Positions 1 to 10,272 of a stretch of DNA of 64,000 nt are shown here, one piece after another. The translations under genes and the position numbers were made by a program. The stretch spans positions 2,666,001 through 2,730,000 of the forward strand of contig CM073202.1 of NCBI GenBank assembly GCA_037042915.1, written 5' to 3'. Numbering within the stretch: position 1 is the first letter of the stretch; each line of letters starts with the position of its first letter. Source of the DNA: Auricularia sp. M13. Its lineage: Eukaryota; Basidiomycota; Agaricomycetes; Auriculariales; Auriculariaceae. The notes beneath the pieces are model-generated. The model was not told the DNA's origin, searched no databases, and was given only the letters and a program-made list of their open reading frames with translations.

Positions 1-1044
1 GCAGCGCACGCCCATGGCAAGGACGCGCAACGATGGCGAGTGCCGCGTAAGGAAGTCCGCAAGCGCGGCAGAGTCGAGGCTGCGTAGCGCCATCTTGTAG
101 ACCTCAAAGTTCCGCAGAGCAGGGAACGTGATACGTTCCGGAGGCGGTGGCGGTGGCAAACTAGGGTCGTTCGGAGGCGGTGGCGAATAGCCGATAAGGG
201 CCGCGAACCCGAGCACTCTGACAAGACAGAGATTCTGCAGCGTCTGAGAGCAAGCTGCGAGCAGAGGCGTCCACGGCGTGGCATCCTGCCCGTTCCAGCG
301 GGCAGTTACACGGCAGTCGAGGTCGTAAAGGTTGAGCGTTGTCAGGTTCCTAACCAAAGACCCGTCCGGCACCTTGGCCGAAGAGATGCAACACAAGAAC
401 ATTTCGCGCAGACGGCCTTTATCGCCCAGAAGCAGCGTCCAGAGATCCAATGGCTGACTATCTTCAAGCGGCGGTTTGTAGTCCTCTGCGAAGTCCTCTT
501 GCTCTGGGCTACCGTTCCTCAGACGAAAGGGCACCGTTACAATCTTATTGAACGCAGACCAGCGTCCCTTCTGCGACTTAGTCGGAGAAGGCACCGGTGC
601 ATCCAATAAGAACCACGACACATGCCGCCGGAGAAAGACAGCAAAAATATTGGGCAGCTGTGGGATCAAAACCTGCAACAGCTGGTGGATTTTGTGCGGG
701 TGTGGCGCTCCTGTATTTGGTAGCTCGTTGTCAACGTAGCGGTTGCTAGCAACGGACTCAAAGTCGTGGAGAGTGGGTATGGTGGGCTCGAGCGGCTTGA
801 CGACATCGTCAAGAACGACGCGTGTAACAGCGGCGCGCAGGTGGCCCGATGCTGGGCGAAGCAGACATTCCAGCCATGAGACGAGCCTGTCCTGCTCGTC
901 GGGGATGAACGGGACAACAAGGGTCCGCGCGAGTGCTGTGTACGCGCACTGGGAGAAAGCGCGCGAGGCCAGCGCAACTGCAGGAAGGTCGTACGGCCAT
1001 TCAAGATCGGCAAAGATTTGGAGGAGCAGTTCGGGTGGAAGCAT
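1..1044 (-). CDS. F-box-like/LRR protein, 3' end cut by window edge
   Basis: A single open frame runs from ATG at 1044 leftward off the window, about 348 residues so far. It opens with MLPPELLLQIFADLEWPYDL, which has the shape of a fungal F-box (P-E-L-L-x-x-I-F). A helix with LASRAFSQCAYTALARTL and later leucine-rich stretches follow (LVRNLTTLNLYDLDCR near residue 225, then a Pro-rich loop). An in-frame stop lies 36 codons upstream of the ATG, which supports this start or a short upstream exon. Proteins of this type are thought to be substrate adaptors of SCF ubiquitin ligases; that role is inferred from the family. It is not close in sequence to the F-box/LRR family at 51-63 kb. Confidence 0.75.
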   Translation of the reverse strand, partial: MLPPELLLQIFADLEWPYDLPAVALASRAFSQCAYTALARTLVVPFIPDEQDRLVSWLECLLRPASGHLRAAVTRVVLDDVVKPLEPTIPTLHDFESVASNRYVDNELPNTGAPHPHKIHQLLQVLIPQLPNIFAVFLRRHVSWFLLDAPVPSPTKSQKGRWSAFNKIVTVPFRLRNGSPEQEDFAEDYKPPLEDSQPLDLWTLLLGDKGRLREMFLCCISSAKVPDGSLVRNLTTLNLYDLDCRVTARWNGQDATPWTPLLAACSQTLQNLCLVRVLGFAALIGYSPPPPNDPSLPPPPPPERITFPALRNFEVYKMALRSLDSAALADFLTRHSPSLRVLAMGVRC

Positions 1045-1689
1045 CGCAGTTTGGACGAAAGATAACAGCGGATGTCGGAGTTTGCGGACACACTCTATCT
1101 GCTATTCCAACGGCATCCTCGACAGCCCGGCCCCGGTCACTGAGCGTGCGCACTATAAGATCCGTGCAAGCGGCAAAGCGTAGCCCGAGCGCACCGTGCT
1201 GCATTGCCTACTTGCGCAATTCTGTCCTGTGGCCATGGCTTCAACTTCGCCGATTGCGACGTCGCGGCTCGTCGCGGCTTCGCTCAACTCCGCCGTTCAT
1301 CCCCGTGTCTCCATCACAATTCAGCGGAACAATTTCAGCCCATAGACGGCATTGAGCAAGTTATCCCCGATGAAGCGAAACGGAGTGTACAGGGAGAAAA
1401 CAGTCTGTCAAGGCCAAGAGATTGCTCAGTACAGTACGCATCCAGATCCATTATCGCAACACGGTTTGTGTGCAGAGGATATCCATTTTATGACGAGAAT
1501 GCTCCAGGCTGCTCAGCTATATACTTGCAGGGCACGGCATTGCCGGCCAGCCACGCACTCTGCCACACATCTTCTTTACGGCCAGCCACCCAGCGTTTAC
1601 CGCCATTCACGAAGCGACCATATCCTACCTGCATTCGACGGGCACGAACACTTCGAGGTGCGTTCGAGCGAGCTTTGCAACGGTTCCGG
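1045..1689. other. Intergenic, with one dispersed repeat copy
   Basis: Upstream region of the F-box-like gene. Apart from the roughly 100 bp repeat at 1284-1385, nothing recognisable is seen. Confidence 0.5.
1284..1385 (+). repeat. Dispersed ~100 bp repeat, copy 1
   Basis: This stretch is about 85-90% identical by eye to 4405-4503. Both share CGGAACAATTTCAGCCCATA and TTATCCCCGATGAAGC. Both can be read as a short peptide containing EQFQPID-x-IE-x-x-IPDEAK, so they may be remnants of one exon or of a mobile fragment. Flanks do not match. Confidence 0.6.
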
Positions 1690-2092
1690 CTGCACTCATG
1701 ATCGCCGTTGTCGCGAATCATAGTGCCCTGCGTCGACACCCTCCTTTCCACAGTCCACCGCGCAATGGCCGAGTCCGTGTCGAAGTGGAACGCGAGGACA
1801 GACGATATATGGCGCAGGCTCCCCACCGAGCCGTGCGCCGAATGCTTACCTTGAGATGAAAGACAGGATCGCGGCCACCCACAACTCCCGCCTGTGGTGC
1901 ATGAACGCGCTCTCCATTCCGTCCCTTTGGAGCACAATCCACTCCACGGGCTCTCCCGAGCTGGACACGACGCTGGTGCAGACGATGCTGCGTCGCTCGG
2001 CTTGCGCGGGCCTTTCGCTCACGCTGGTTTCTCCTGAAGCCTGCCAGCGCATGTCGCCCGGGCCCTTATTTCGCGACGCTCACCGACCAAAA
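1690..2092 (+). pseudogene. Broken F-box/LRR family copy (5' fragment)
   Basis: The reading HRAMAESVSKWNARTDDIWR followed by LPTEPCAECL matches the N-terminal part of the family members at 51678-53319, 58275-59949 and 61703-63357 (for example HRAVAETALKCNAKTDRVWR). Just after the AEC-L block the frame slips by one base. It continues near 1852 as a diverged stretch with NSRLWCMNALSIPSLWSTIH, equivalent to HTSHLWRQNALADTTLWSTI. The remaining roughly 75% of the protein is absent. This is a truncated, frameshifted relic of a host gene. Confidence 0.7.
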
Positions 2093-2821
2093 TGACTCGG
2101 AGATTTCGAGCGGGTACCTATAGCTCCGCGTGACTATTTGTGCCCTTCACAATCCCCCGTCTCAGGGCTCTGTCCGGCATACTAAACCTCTCCTTGATCG
2201 ACTCACTCGCGAGGCGAATTCCAGGACTGGTTTTTGTGACATATGCCATTGGGCATATGTAACCACATGTTGACGTTCTTGCATTGATTGCGGCTGCGAG
2301 TCGACAAGTTTTGGTCGAGGACAAGGAAGTTCACCCTCTGCCCCGCCCCTTCCACCGGAGGGGGGCACTACAACGGGCAAGTCTAAGGGGTTGTAATTCT
2401 TCTCCGGTATGATTTCCCCGGACATCACGCGGGGATAAGGGATCATTGTGTTTTCTCTTGTCCTGGTTCGGCCTCCATTGTTCTTTCTTGTCAGGCAGGT
2501 AGGTGCACGTGGGCACTTTTGTATTTGACAGGAATACGAAGCCGCCCTCTCAATGTTCAGTCTGCGACTGTACCACATTTCCGGGTCTTCCATGTGATAC
2601 GGGATTTCTGCGGATGGATTTCTACGACGCCGTGACACACAATCGTGGTAAATCAGCGTGTAATCCTGAGGACCGTGAGTGACAGTTCGTCCGTCCCGGA
2701 CGAATTTGCGGCATCTTCCACTCCACCGGTGGCTCTTGAGCGCCTCGTGCCCTAGTTCATAAGAGTATCAGAGGCGCAGCGGGCTTCACCAGAACTTATT
2801 CACCAAGTATCTTGAACGTAG
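2093..2821. other. Intergenic, nothing recognised
   Basis: A minus-strand open stretch (2162-2638) has no ATG start and no recognisable motif. A perfect 8-bp inverted repeat (CATATGCC/GGCATATG) lies near 2240-2258. No gene is supported. Confidence 0.4.
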
Positions 2822-3399
2822 ATGACTACACCCGTCCATTACCTACCTGACATGGGGAAGCCACCGGGTAAGCCCCACCATGGCCATAATCGAGCTTGGA
2901 GTCTTGCTCATCGTACTTTCTCATTCCAGGTAAACCTCGGCCTGGCAGCATCGGCCACCTCGTCGGAGAACCCAGCGGCCCCTGTGAGATCCTACTCATT
3001 GAGTGGATGCAGACCGACGCATACGGTCGACTGCTTCCAAAGGCGGACCGTCATCTTGCCATCGGATGGATCGTTGGAGAAAGGTCATCCACCCCAGTTT
3101 GGATGCTGCTTCATGTCCTCCAGGAGCGCGGCTTCCAGCACCTGACGAATTGGGGCCCGATGACCAAGTTCGAGACAGATGGCACTCGCACGGCCGTCAA
3201 GCGCAGTCTCGGCTCTCACACCCTCCAGACTCGTAATCTCCTCAAAGATATTGCTCGTAATATGCCCGTCCAGGTCCCTGACGGCCATTATAACTGCCAA
3301 CACTGGGTTTGGCAGGTTCTCAGCACCGCTGTTGCTCAGGGTTTACTTACCCAGGCGACCGTGAACACTGCTTGGAATGCGTTCGTGCACGGACGATGA
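2822..3399 (+). CDS. Small hypothetical protein (W-x-C-Q type family)
   Basis: Two exons, 2822-2867 and 2930-3399, with a 62-bp GT-AG intron that joins MGKPPG to KPRPGSIGHLVGEP. The product is about 171 residues with no signal peptide or membrane segment. The C-terminal half carries NMPVQVPDGHYNCQHWVWQV, a P-x-G-x-x-NCQ-x-W block shared with the neighbouring minus-strand relative at 3728-4331. I recognise the arrangement (GP-x-E-I-x-L, IGW, LQ-R-x-x-Q, NCQ-x-W) as a family of unknown function in mushroom-forming fungi. No function can be given. The two genes are convergent and about 330 bp apart. Confidence 0.65.
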
Positions 3400-3727
3400 T
3401 ACCAGGTGTGTACCGCTGGAAGTAGGAGCACGGAGCGCGCGTATTGACTTCCTCGTAGTGCTTGAACGAAGGGTTCCCGAAACGAGATCAGACACATACA
3501 AGTCAACGATAGTCATATTCCTTGAGAATTAACACTACGATAAACCACAGACACCCGCTAACATTCGTGAGATGATCATGAATGCGCAAGTCACCGAGTT
3601 TTCGCGTGAAGGTCACCGATACAAAGAGGTGACGCCGAGGATGGAAGAGGGCGATGTTACAGTGTCTCATGCCGAGGAGCAAAGAAATCCATAAGATATG
3701 ACCATCGATCCAGGCTGAGCGGTAGAG
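3400..3727. other. Short gap between convergent paralogues
   Basis: The 3' regions of the two convergent relatives; no further feature seen. Confidence 0.4.
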
Positions 3728-4331
3728 TCAGAACCCTTGAGCGTAGTCAGACGGAATGCATGCCGATAAGGGATCGGTGCTCACGAAAATGGCTCCTGGG
3801 GTCCTTGCAGCTGACATACATCTTGCAAAGTCGTCCGCCTTGACCAAACCATCGCTCACAACGTGGTTGAAGACGGACATAATCCAGTCTTGGCAATTCC
3901 ATGAGCCATTGGGGACATACGCAGGCGTCGTAGACGCGGTTTGCTCGAGCTGGGTCCGCGGTTTGCGTGTCATGGTGCTGCAATGGAAGGGCTTTGCGAC
4001 GCAATATTAAGTGTCTTGGTGAGTGGGCCAGGTTCGTGTACTGCTGGAAAACACGCTCCTGTAGGATCTGAAGCTCGCGCCATACAGTGTGGATGTAATC
4101 CTTCAGACGACCAACTTGCCAGCCAATCAACGAATGACGACCATCTAGTTCAGGGTGGTTATTAAAAACGATCAAGGAAACCTCTAGGTTCCCTGGGGGG
4201 TCGGGATAAAGGTGATCGATGTTATCCGGTGGCGGCCGGCCTTTCAAGCCATCCGACATTAGCAAAATCTCGTAGCCTGAACATGCTACTAGGCGCACCT
4301 GGAGGGAGAACCATATTTTCCATTGTGACAA
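3728..4331 (-). pseudogene. Paralogue of the 2822-3399 gene, probably frameshifted
   Basis: The minus strand encodes a diverged relative of the plus-strand neighbour: DNIDHLYPDPPGNLEVSLIV aligns with GSIGHLVGEPSGPCEILLIE, IGWQVGRLKD with IGWIVGERSS, and YVPNGSWNCQDWIMSVFNHV with QVPDGHYNCQHWVWQVLSTA. The first two thirds and the NCQDW part lie in different frames. The switch falls near 3975-4015, where no good GT donor is seen. It is therefore probably a relic, although an unusual intron is not excluded. Confidence 0.55.
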
Positions 4332-4404
4332 GAGGTTGGGCCATGTTGCAAGCTTAGACGGCGTGTGATGAAGCTTACTTGGAGGGCAACTACCGAGTCC
4401 TTCT

Positions 4405-4503
4405 CAACTCCGCCATTCATCCCCCATGTCTCCACCACAGTTGGCGGAACAATTTCAGCCCATAGACGACATTGAGCATCTTATCCCCGATGAAGCAAAA
4501 GGG
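4405..4503 (+). repeat. Dispersed ~100 bp repeat, copy 2
   Basis: Partner of 1284-1385. Here the open reading starts at an ATG (4426) and runs MSPPQLAEQFQPIDDIEHLI before PDEAKG, to a stop near 4548. It lies just upstream of the candidate gene at 4558 and may be part of its 5' region. Confidence 0.55.
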
Positions 4504-4557
4504 ACATCTCGAGAAGCCGGATGGCGCGAACAGCTTTACTTGCTCTAGTTTGTCTGC

Positions 4558-4978
4558 ATGCATCCAGCTCAGAAGGCAATACCAATCACACGTAGTGATG
4601 TCCCACAGTTTGACAAGCTTTTTTTACAACTTGGATGTATGTGGTATCGGCTATAATTGATCTGCTCACTGATTTTGGTAGTGTGCCACTTAGAGCTCGA
4701 GAACGGCATCGTTCGGGACAGCATGCGCGTAGACATAGCTGTCCCTCGCCAGCCAGTTCTCTCGTCCGGCGTCGTGCACCCTTCGCACCCCATTGATGAG
4801 AGATTCCACTTGTAAGATTGCATAACCCAATAGCCATCCCTGACACACCTACAGTGCTGCCGTCCGAACTGGTATGAGTATCACCTTTGAAGTCGTTGTC
4901 ATGGACGGAGAGCTCCACCGTGTTGTTTGCGCTGGATCATGGATCGCGCAGGAGTCTTTGAAAGGTACCTTATCTTGA
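4558..4978 (+). CDS. Candidate small gene or 5' exons of the downstream kinase-like gene
   Basis: Three exons (4558-4636, 4682-4811, 4855-4978) join in one frame through introns of 45 and 43 bp with clean GT-AG ends. They encode about 110 residues including GLCHLELENGIVRDSMRVDI and MSITFEVVVMDGELHRVVCA. The alternating hydrophobic pattern looks like a beta-rich domain, perhaps C2-like. Alternatively, a GT-AG intron from 4963 to about 5010 would replace the end KGTLS-stop by KVQEFLVDLLPEG, in frame with the gene at 5005. It could then be the N-terminal part of that protein. No function is recognised. Confidence 0.4.
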
Positions 4979-5004
4979 TAGCCCCATGACAGAGGTATCT
5001 GACT

Positions 5005-5952
5005 ATGATAGTCCAAGAATTTCTCGTCGACCTATTGCCAGAGGGGACAACTTCGCCTTGTGGTACCCTCCGCATCACGAGTCTCGCCTACAAAGCACGC
5101 GATTTCAGACTATACTGTGACGACGGCCTGTTTCCTGCATCTCGTTGGCTAGGATCAGCGTCCCCGGCGATCCTGGACATTTACAGCACGGTCTGCACGC
5201 CTGCTCCCGAGGTGGTTACCGATATCTTGCGCCGTCTTTCCAGTGCCGCCAAGGTCGACGCCGATGGTCGTGTCTTCGACATTGGTTCTGGTCAGCTCGT
5301 GAAACGCGCAGGCCGCCTCCTCGCGCGAGAGGCAGTAGCCACGGAGTACGTTCGTCGGCACACGTCCATCCCCGTCCCACGCATCTACGCGTTTTTCGAG
5401 CACGAAGGTCTTGGGCACATGGTGATGGACCATATGCGCGGCACGCCTCTTGTCGAAACGATTGTTTCGCTGTCCCCCGGAGACCGCAACGAAATTTGCG
5501 AGCAGCTATGCAGGATCGTGGCCGAGTTGCGCACCCTCCCGGCGCAGAACTCTCTGGGCGGTTGGCCATGTGGCCCGTACAACAATATCGACTTTCGAGA
5601 ACCCGAGCCATCTATGCCATTCCCTTCCATCGAGGAATTCTGGCACTGGTGGCTGCGAAAGCGGCGTATGGACCTGTCGCCTCCTCCCCCGGCACTTGCT
5701 GGCAATTCACGATTCGTGCTTGCTCATGGGGATATTGTGCCCAAGAACATCCTCGTCGAGGGGAGCACCGTCGTTGCTATTCTTGACTGGGAAACTCTGG
5801 GCACGTACCCTGATTGTTGGGAGGCGATGGTCATCGCCAGTCAGTTACATCCCAGGGCTGAAAATATGGAGGAGCTCCCAGGGTGGCCTGAGAGTGATGG
5901 CTGGCAACTGGCGGCAAAGATAGGTTCGCTACTGTACCCTTTACCTTTCTAG
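5005..5952 (+). CDS. Aminoglycoside phosphotransferase (APH)-like kinase
   Basis: Open frame of 315 residues with an APH/choline-kinase fold signature. After a lead of about 70 residues come ILRRLSSAAKVD, the ATP-site stretch DIGSGQLVKRAG, and the block REAVATEYVRRHTSIPVPRI followed by MVMDHMRGTPL. The catalytic loop HGDIVPKN begins at residue 241 and the metal-binding DWE at about 261. Such genes are abundant in fungi and phosphorylate small molecules or remain uncharacterised; the substrate is unknown. The first 40-70 residues are unusual for the family and may belong to upstream exons (4558-4978) or be non-coding, with translation starting further in. Confidence 0.75.
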   Translation: MIVQEFLVDLLPEGTTSPCGTLRITSLAYKARDFRLYCDDGLFPASRWLGSASPAILDIYSTVCTPAPEVVTDILRRLSSAAKVDADGRVFDIGSGQLVKRAGRLLAREAVATEYVRRHTSIPVPRIYAFFEHEGLGHMVMDHMRGTPLVETIVSLSPGDRNEICEQLCRIVAELRTLPAQNSLGGWPCGPYNNIDFREPEPSMPFPSIEEFWHWWLRKRRMDLSPPPPALAGNSRFVLAHGDIVPKNILVEGSTVVAILDWETLGTYPDCWEAMVIASQLHPRAENMEELPGWPESDGWQLAAKIGSLLYPLPF

Positions 5953-6307
5953 AACAGCGTCAGAATGCGGGAGCCCAAGCAAACAGCAACCGATCTTGAG
6001 GCAGGCAGCACTGGTAATGCAACTTGAACGGAGCAAGGGGTGCAACATGCAAGTACAGTGGCTAGTTGAAGAGTGACCTGTAACGTACGCAAGTCATGAC
6101 AATAAGGCTGCTCGAATTTTCGCGAAGTCAAGATAGGCATGCAGGTAGCGCGTGGAACAATTCTCGACAGGTTTTAAAGGACAGAACGTGCGTTACTATT
6201 TAGGCACAACGATTACATGAAATGTGAGCAATAAAGAAGGTTGATCGATTTTCTGGAAATATATATGTCTACAGTAATGAAGTCATGAACCGATAATTGA
6301 TGTCATT
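5953..6307. other. Gap between convergent genes, nothing recognised
   Basis: AT-rich 3' flanks of the APH-like and WSC genes. No feature seen. Confidence 0.4.
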
Positions 6308-7148
6308 TTAAGCCTCGGGCGACGCGGCCTGAGTGGACGCCTGGAATGAAAATGAGTAATGTATCAAAACGAGGCATATTGAGACGTACGCGATAAAGCT
6401 GGACGCGATGGCCAGCGCCGCAAGTGACGCGGCTGTCGCCAGTGCAGGCGAAGTTGCACTCCTTCTCGGCAACGGTCGCAGGGCGCGCGCCCTTCAACCA
6501 GCCCTTGCCGCACATGCACTCGTTGCCGTACTCAACGCCGGCAAGGGAGTAGCCGGCGCTTTTACACTTGTTGGTGCACGCGAGCGGCGAGTTGTTCTGC
6601 ATCTCGTACACCTTGGTGTTCTTCAAGAGCGACTCGCCGAGCGTCGGGTCGTTGACACACTTGTACGTGACCTTCCACCCGCTCGCAATCTTCGGCGTGC
6701 CGCTCTTCAATGTAGGCTTCTTGCCCGCGAGCTTCGAGTTGGTGTAGACCGCCGAGCGGTGGTCGCCGCCGCACGTCTGCTTGCCGGTCTTGTCGCCCGA
6801 GCAGTGCTGCTGGCACTCGCTCGACGGCCGCTTGCGCAGGACGGGCTTGGTCGAGCCGCAGAAGCACTCGGTGCCCAGGCGGATGGCCGCGTAGCCGTAG
6901 CCGTTGCCGGAGCAGAGCGAGAGGCATTTGGCGTGTGTCATGTCGAGCAGGACGTTGCGCTGCAGCGCGAGCGGCGACTTGTGCGTGAAGACGCGCTGGT
7001 CGCCCTGGTCCGTAACGCACGCGGCGGTGAGCTTCCACCCGCTGGGAAGCGCGATGGCCGCGGTGTCGGTCGTGTTGCTGGTATCGACGGATGCGGCGGA
7101 GACGGCGAGCGCGGAGACGACAGCGAGGAGAAGCTGAGCGGCGACCAT
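6308..7148 (-). CDS. Secreted protein with two WSC domains
   Basis: Begins at ATG 7148 with a signal peptide (MVAAQLLLAVVSALAVSAAS). Two WSC-type cysteine modules follow, at about residues 35-128 and 150-250. Their markers are CLSLCSGNGYGYAAIRLGTE, CFCGSTK, CQQHCSGDKTGKQTCGG and CTNKCKSAGYSLAGVEYGNE, CMCG, CNFACTGDSRVTCGAG. A 49-bp intron (6341-6389) replaces a read-through tail with the end LYRASTQAASPEA. WSC modules bind glycans and occur in fungal wall sensors and oxidases. This protein has no transmembrane segment or catalytic domain, so it is probably a wall-associated or secreted carbohydrate-binding protein. Confidence 0.85.
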
Positions 7149-7709
7149 CTTGTATATGTGTGAAGCTGATGAAGCCGCTGGGAGATGCTATTCGTCGTTG
7201 CAGACAACATGGTTTATATGTGCTCGACGAGGCTGCGCCAAGAATTGCAGAGCGGGGGAGCCGCGACGCTGTCCGCTGGCCGATCATCGTCGATGCAGTC
7301 CGTTCCGAGCTCCAGCAGTGGAGAGCAATTCCGGTGATCATGATCAGAGGTAGCGTCGTCCCGGCATGGTTTGGCAAAAAAGCAGAGCAAGACTGTAAGC
7401 ACGAATGTGGTCTATGGTAAGGCAGCCTTGGCAGACAGCTGGTTACAGGAGGCATGGAACGGGGTCATCCGCCAGTCCAGGACACGCGCAGCGGTAAAAA
7501 CCCATGCTCACTGCCCGATACGCGCCAGGCATCAAGCGGTGAGCTCTTGGTAGCAGCGGGTTTCGGAAGACTGAGTAAACACGCTCCGAACTCCGACTCA
7601 GCGAGCTCACACCAAAAGTTTGTCGTGATCGTCCCAGTCGCTATTAGTTTACAACATCTAGAAGAAATAAGCATACATCGTGTGCCGCCATTCAGTGGCG
7701 TACTTAGGT
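7149..7709. other. Intergenic, nothing recognised
   Basis: Upstream of the WSC gene and downstream of the glycosyltransferase gene. No gene, repeat or RNA seen. Confidence 0.4.
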
Positions 7710-9581
7710 CTAGTACAGATAATAGAAGAAAGCTATCATGTACAGGCTCACCGCGAGCACGATTGTGCGCCAATGGAGGAACTCTGTCCGCTCATCGGGT
7801 TCTGCAACGAGATTCATCGGCGCAAAGGCTTTGGCACTGATCGCCTCGCGATAACAGTCAACCATATTCTCCATTGCGCCAGTCCACGTCCGGCCGGTCG
7901 CGCTATTGACCGCCGCAGCGGCCATCTGCCACCGCCTACCAGAGTCCTTGACCAACTCGCCCAGCATCGCAGCATATTGCAACGCAGTCCCCTGCACGGG
8001 CATCAGGAGGCCGTTGCGCCCATGCGCGATGAGGTCGCGCGTGCCCTCCGCATCGAGCGCGGCAACGGGGAGCCCGGACGCCAGCGCCTCGCAGACGACC
8101 TGGCCGAACGTCTCCGTAAAGGACGGGAACGCGAAGACGTCCGCGCTCGCGTACCAAGCCGCGAGCTCCGCCTGGTCCGCTATCTGCCCGGCGAATGTCG
8201 TGAGGTGCGCGATGGGTTGCTGGCGCGCGGACGCCTCGAGCGCGGCGCGGTGCGGGCCGTCGCCGACGAGCACGAGGCGCAGCGGGCACGTGCTTGCGCT
8301 TGGGTGGCGCGCGACGAGATGCGCGAAGGCGTCCAGGACCAGCTGAAGGTTCTTCTCGTATGATCTGCAAATTTGCCGCCTATCAGCGCACGTGCGCTGC
8401 TCAAGGATTTGGGTTGGTGCTCACATTCTTCCCACATACAGGATGACAAAGAGATCATCCGCCGCAGGACACAGGGTTGGTGACGGTGGCGGCGTGAGAG
8501 GGAACGCGATGCGGTCCGAGCATAGAGCCTTGGCAGGTGAGGCCGGAAGGCGGAACACGGCGTCTCCTAGCGTGTGCGTCGCCCAGCTGCAGGTTGATTC
8601 TGCCCGTGACGCCTTCGCACCGAGCTGTTCGCGGATGCGCGCTGAGCGTCTGGCGGGGGTGAACACGGACAGGTCGACGCCGCGCGGCCATATCCGCAAG
8701 TTGGTCATTCCGTGCGCGGTCGCCAGTGCGTCTGCAGTGGAGGGCGAAGGACAAGCTGTCAAGTCGCATCTGGCACGCGGCGTCGGTATATGAAATATGA
8801 CGCGGGGCTGGCGGGACTAAGGGGCGTACTTAGCGTGTAAATTTCGCAGCCAGCTCCACATTATCTGCAAACACGCACGAGGGTTGGGACTGCGTTGCCC
8901 GTTGGATGCCGTGTTTATGACTCACTGGTTCCAGCCACCCGGCCCCAAAGAGGGTAGCGTACCTGGAACGGGAGATGTCAGACGTCAGTGAAGATACGCC
9001 GGTACGATTTGGATGTCACGCACGTTGCAAGATTGGTATGATAGCTCGCGACGACAGGCCGGCGATTGGGTCCAGTCCACGCTGGGCCGCACCAGCCTGC
9101 CTGCAGCGCATAGAGAAACTGGGCGCCCAGCCAGACAGGGTCGACGATGTGAATCACATCTGGATCCTACAGCTTGCGGTGAGCCGGGCAGGGTTGTAAG
9201 CCCCGCAAATCACATACAAAGGCTACGATGGTGCTGAGGAACTTGGGCCGCAGGAAGTTGAGCTTGAGTCCAGGGTAAAGAACGAGCGGTACGCCGGCGG
9301 TTCCGATTAATGGGAAGGTTGCATAGTAGCCCATCCCGCTTTCAGGCCCGAGCACCACGCATTCGTGCCCTTGCTCGCGTAAATGGGTGAGAAGACGGGC
9401 CAGGGTCCGCGTTACGCCGTCGACCTGGCGCGGCGAGTCAGACTTTGTACAGAAACCCGAACGGGGTGTTTGCCTTTGGCATGAGGTTCTCTGCGCATAA
9501 ATATGTGAGATCTTCCCAGACAATAACAAAGAGTCGCCAACCTGTCACGATTGCAATTCGCAGCCTCCTCTCGGGCGCCAT
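7710..9581 (-). CDS. Glycosyltransferase family 4 protein
   Basis: Multi-exon gene read from ATG 9581 (MAPERRLRIAIVT). A 17-base micro-exon (9474-9490, ENLMPK) is followed by VDGVTRTLARLLTHLREQGH, LGPESGMGYYATFPLIGTAG and VPLVLYPGLKLNFLRPKF. Later exons give DVIHIVDPVWLG, WPRGVDLSVFTP, LYVGRISYEKNLQLVLDAF and LVLVGDGPHR. The C-terminal domain has the GT4 E-x7-E block (FTETFGQVVCEALASGLPVA). A hydrophobic tail (about TIVLAVSLYMIAFFYYLY) suggests a C-terminal membrane anchor. It probably transfers a sugar from a nucleotide-sugar to a lipid or glycan, in the style of SQD2/MshA enzymes; donor and acceptor are unknown. The intron 9425-9473 appears to use a GC donor. Confidence 0.85.
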
Positions 9582-9975
9582 GGCTGGGCGAGATGGAGAG
9601 AAGGGGATATGGATCGTTAACCATTTTGTGCGTGATTATAAGGCCATGGGCGTCCGATAGGCGTCTGTCTGCCGAAGACAAAGCACCAACGATCCTCGAT
9701 GGTGGCAAACGAGGGTGCGTGCGCGAACCCATGAACGCTTGCTTGACCAATGAGAGCGCGATAAACGTGCACGCGCTCGAATTTCTTTCGCACGTTGCAT
9801 TTTCGCAGAGCCTTGGTCCGCCGGTCTGAAAATCACAGCAGGAGGTCGATCGGCATTACATGCCATTTGGTACAACATATAGGTACAGCAGGTACTGTCA
9901 CAGCTCTATGAGTTTTGTTAGTTCTAAGTCACTGTCAAATTGCGGGACTTGCAGTACTGACCGGAAAGCAAGGAA
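9582..9975. other. Intergenic, nothing recognised
   Basis: Lies between two minus-strand genes and should contain the glycosyltransferase promoter and the 3' end of the GON7-like gene. No specific motif seen. Confidence 0.35.
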
Positions 9976-10272
9976 TCACGCCTCCTCGGAGTCTTCGTCC
10001 TCGTCCTCATCTTCATTATCGCCTTTACTCTTGGGCTCCTTAGCGCTCTCTGCAGCAGCAGTAGCATCGCGCCACCGCGTCAGCTCATCCCCAGCCTTCG
10101 CCTGGGCCTCTCGAATCGCGGCGGATAGCGCAGCGTAATACACCGCTGCACTGGCACTCTTCGGGTCTTCGCTCAGAGGGAAGGCATGCTTTGCGTTGGG
10201 AGAAAGCCCTTCTGGATGCGTCACGTTCGACGGTATCTGCAGAGCAACCTCGATTTCGAGTGATGCGGCCAT
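9976..10272 (-). CDS. GON7-like small acidic protein (KEOPS subunit, tentative)
   Basis: Single exon of 98 residues from ATG 10272 (MAASLEIEVALQIPS). The middle has YYAALSAAIREAQAKAGDEL followed by TRWRDA, and the end is an Asp/Glu run (about DNEDEDEDEDSEEA). Small size, a single amphipathic helix after a KxFPL-type stretch, and an acidic tail match fungal Gon7, the small subunit of the KEOPS/EKC complex that makes t6A in tRNA. Family similarity is from memory and weak because Gon7 is poorly conserved. Any other small acidic helix protein remains possible. Confidence 0.5.
   Translation of the reverse strand: MAASLEIEVALQIPSNVTHPEGLSPNAKHAFPLSEDPKSASAAVYYAALSAAIREAQAKAGDELTRWRDATAAAESAKEPKSKGDNEDEDEDEDSEEA

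Noticed and set aside
2239-2258. 8-bp inverted repeat CATATGCC/GGCATATG
   Set aside because: Short enough to occur by chance, and not linked to any gene end or repeat.
2162-2638. Minus-strand open stretch of about 158 codons
   Set aside because: Starts at a GTG, carries no recognisable domain, and splicing around it gives nothing better.
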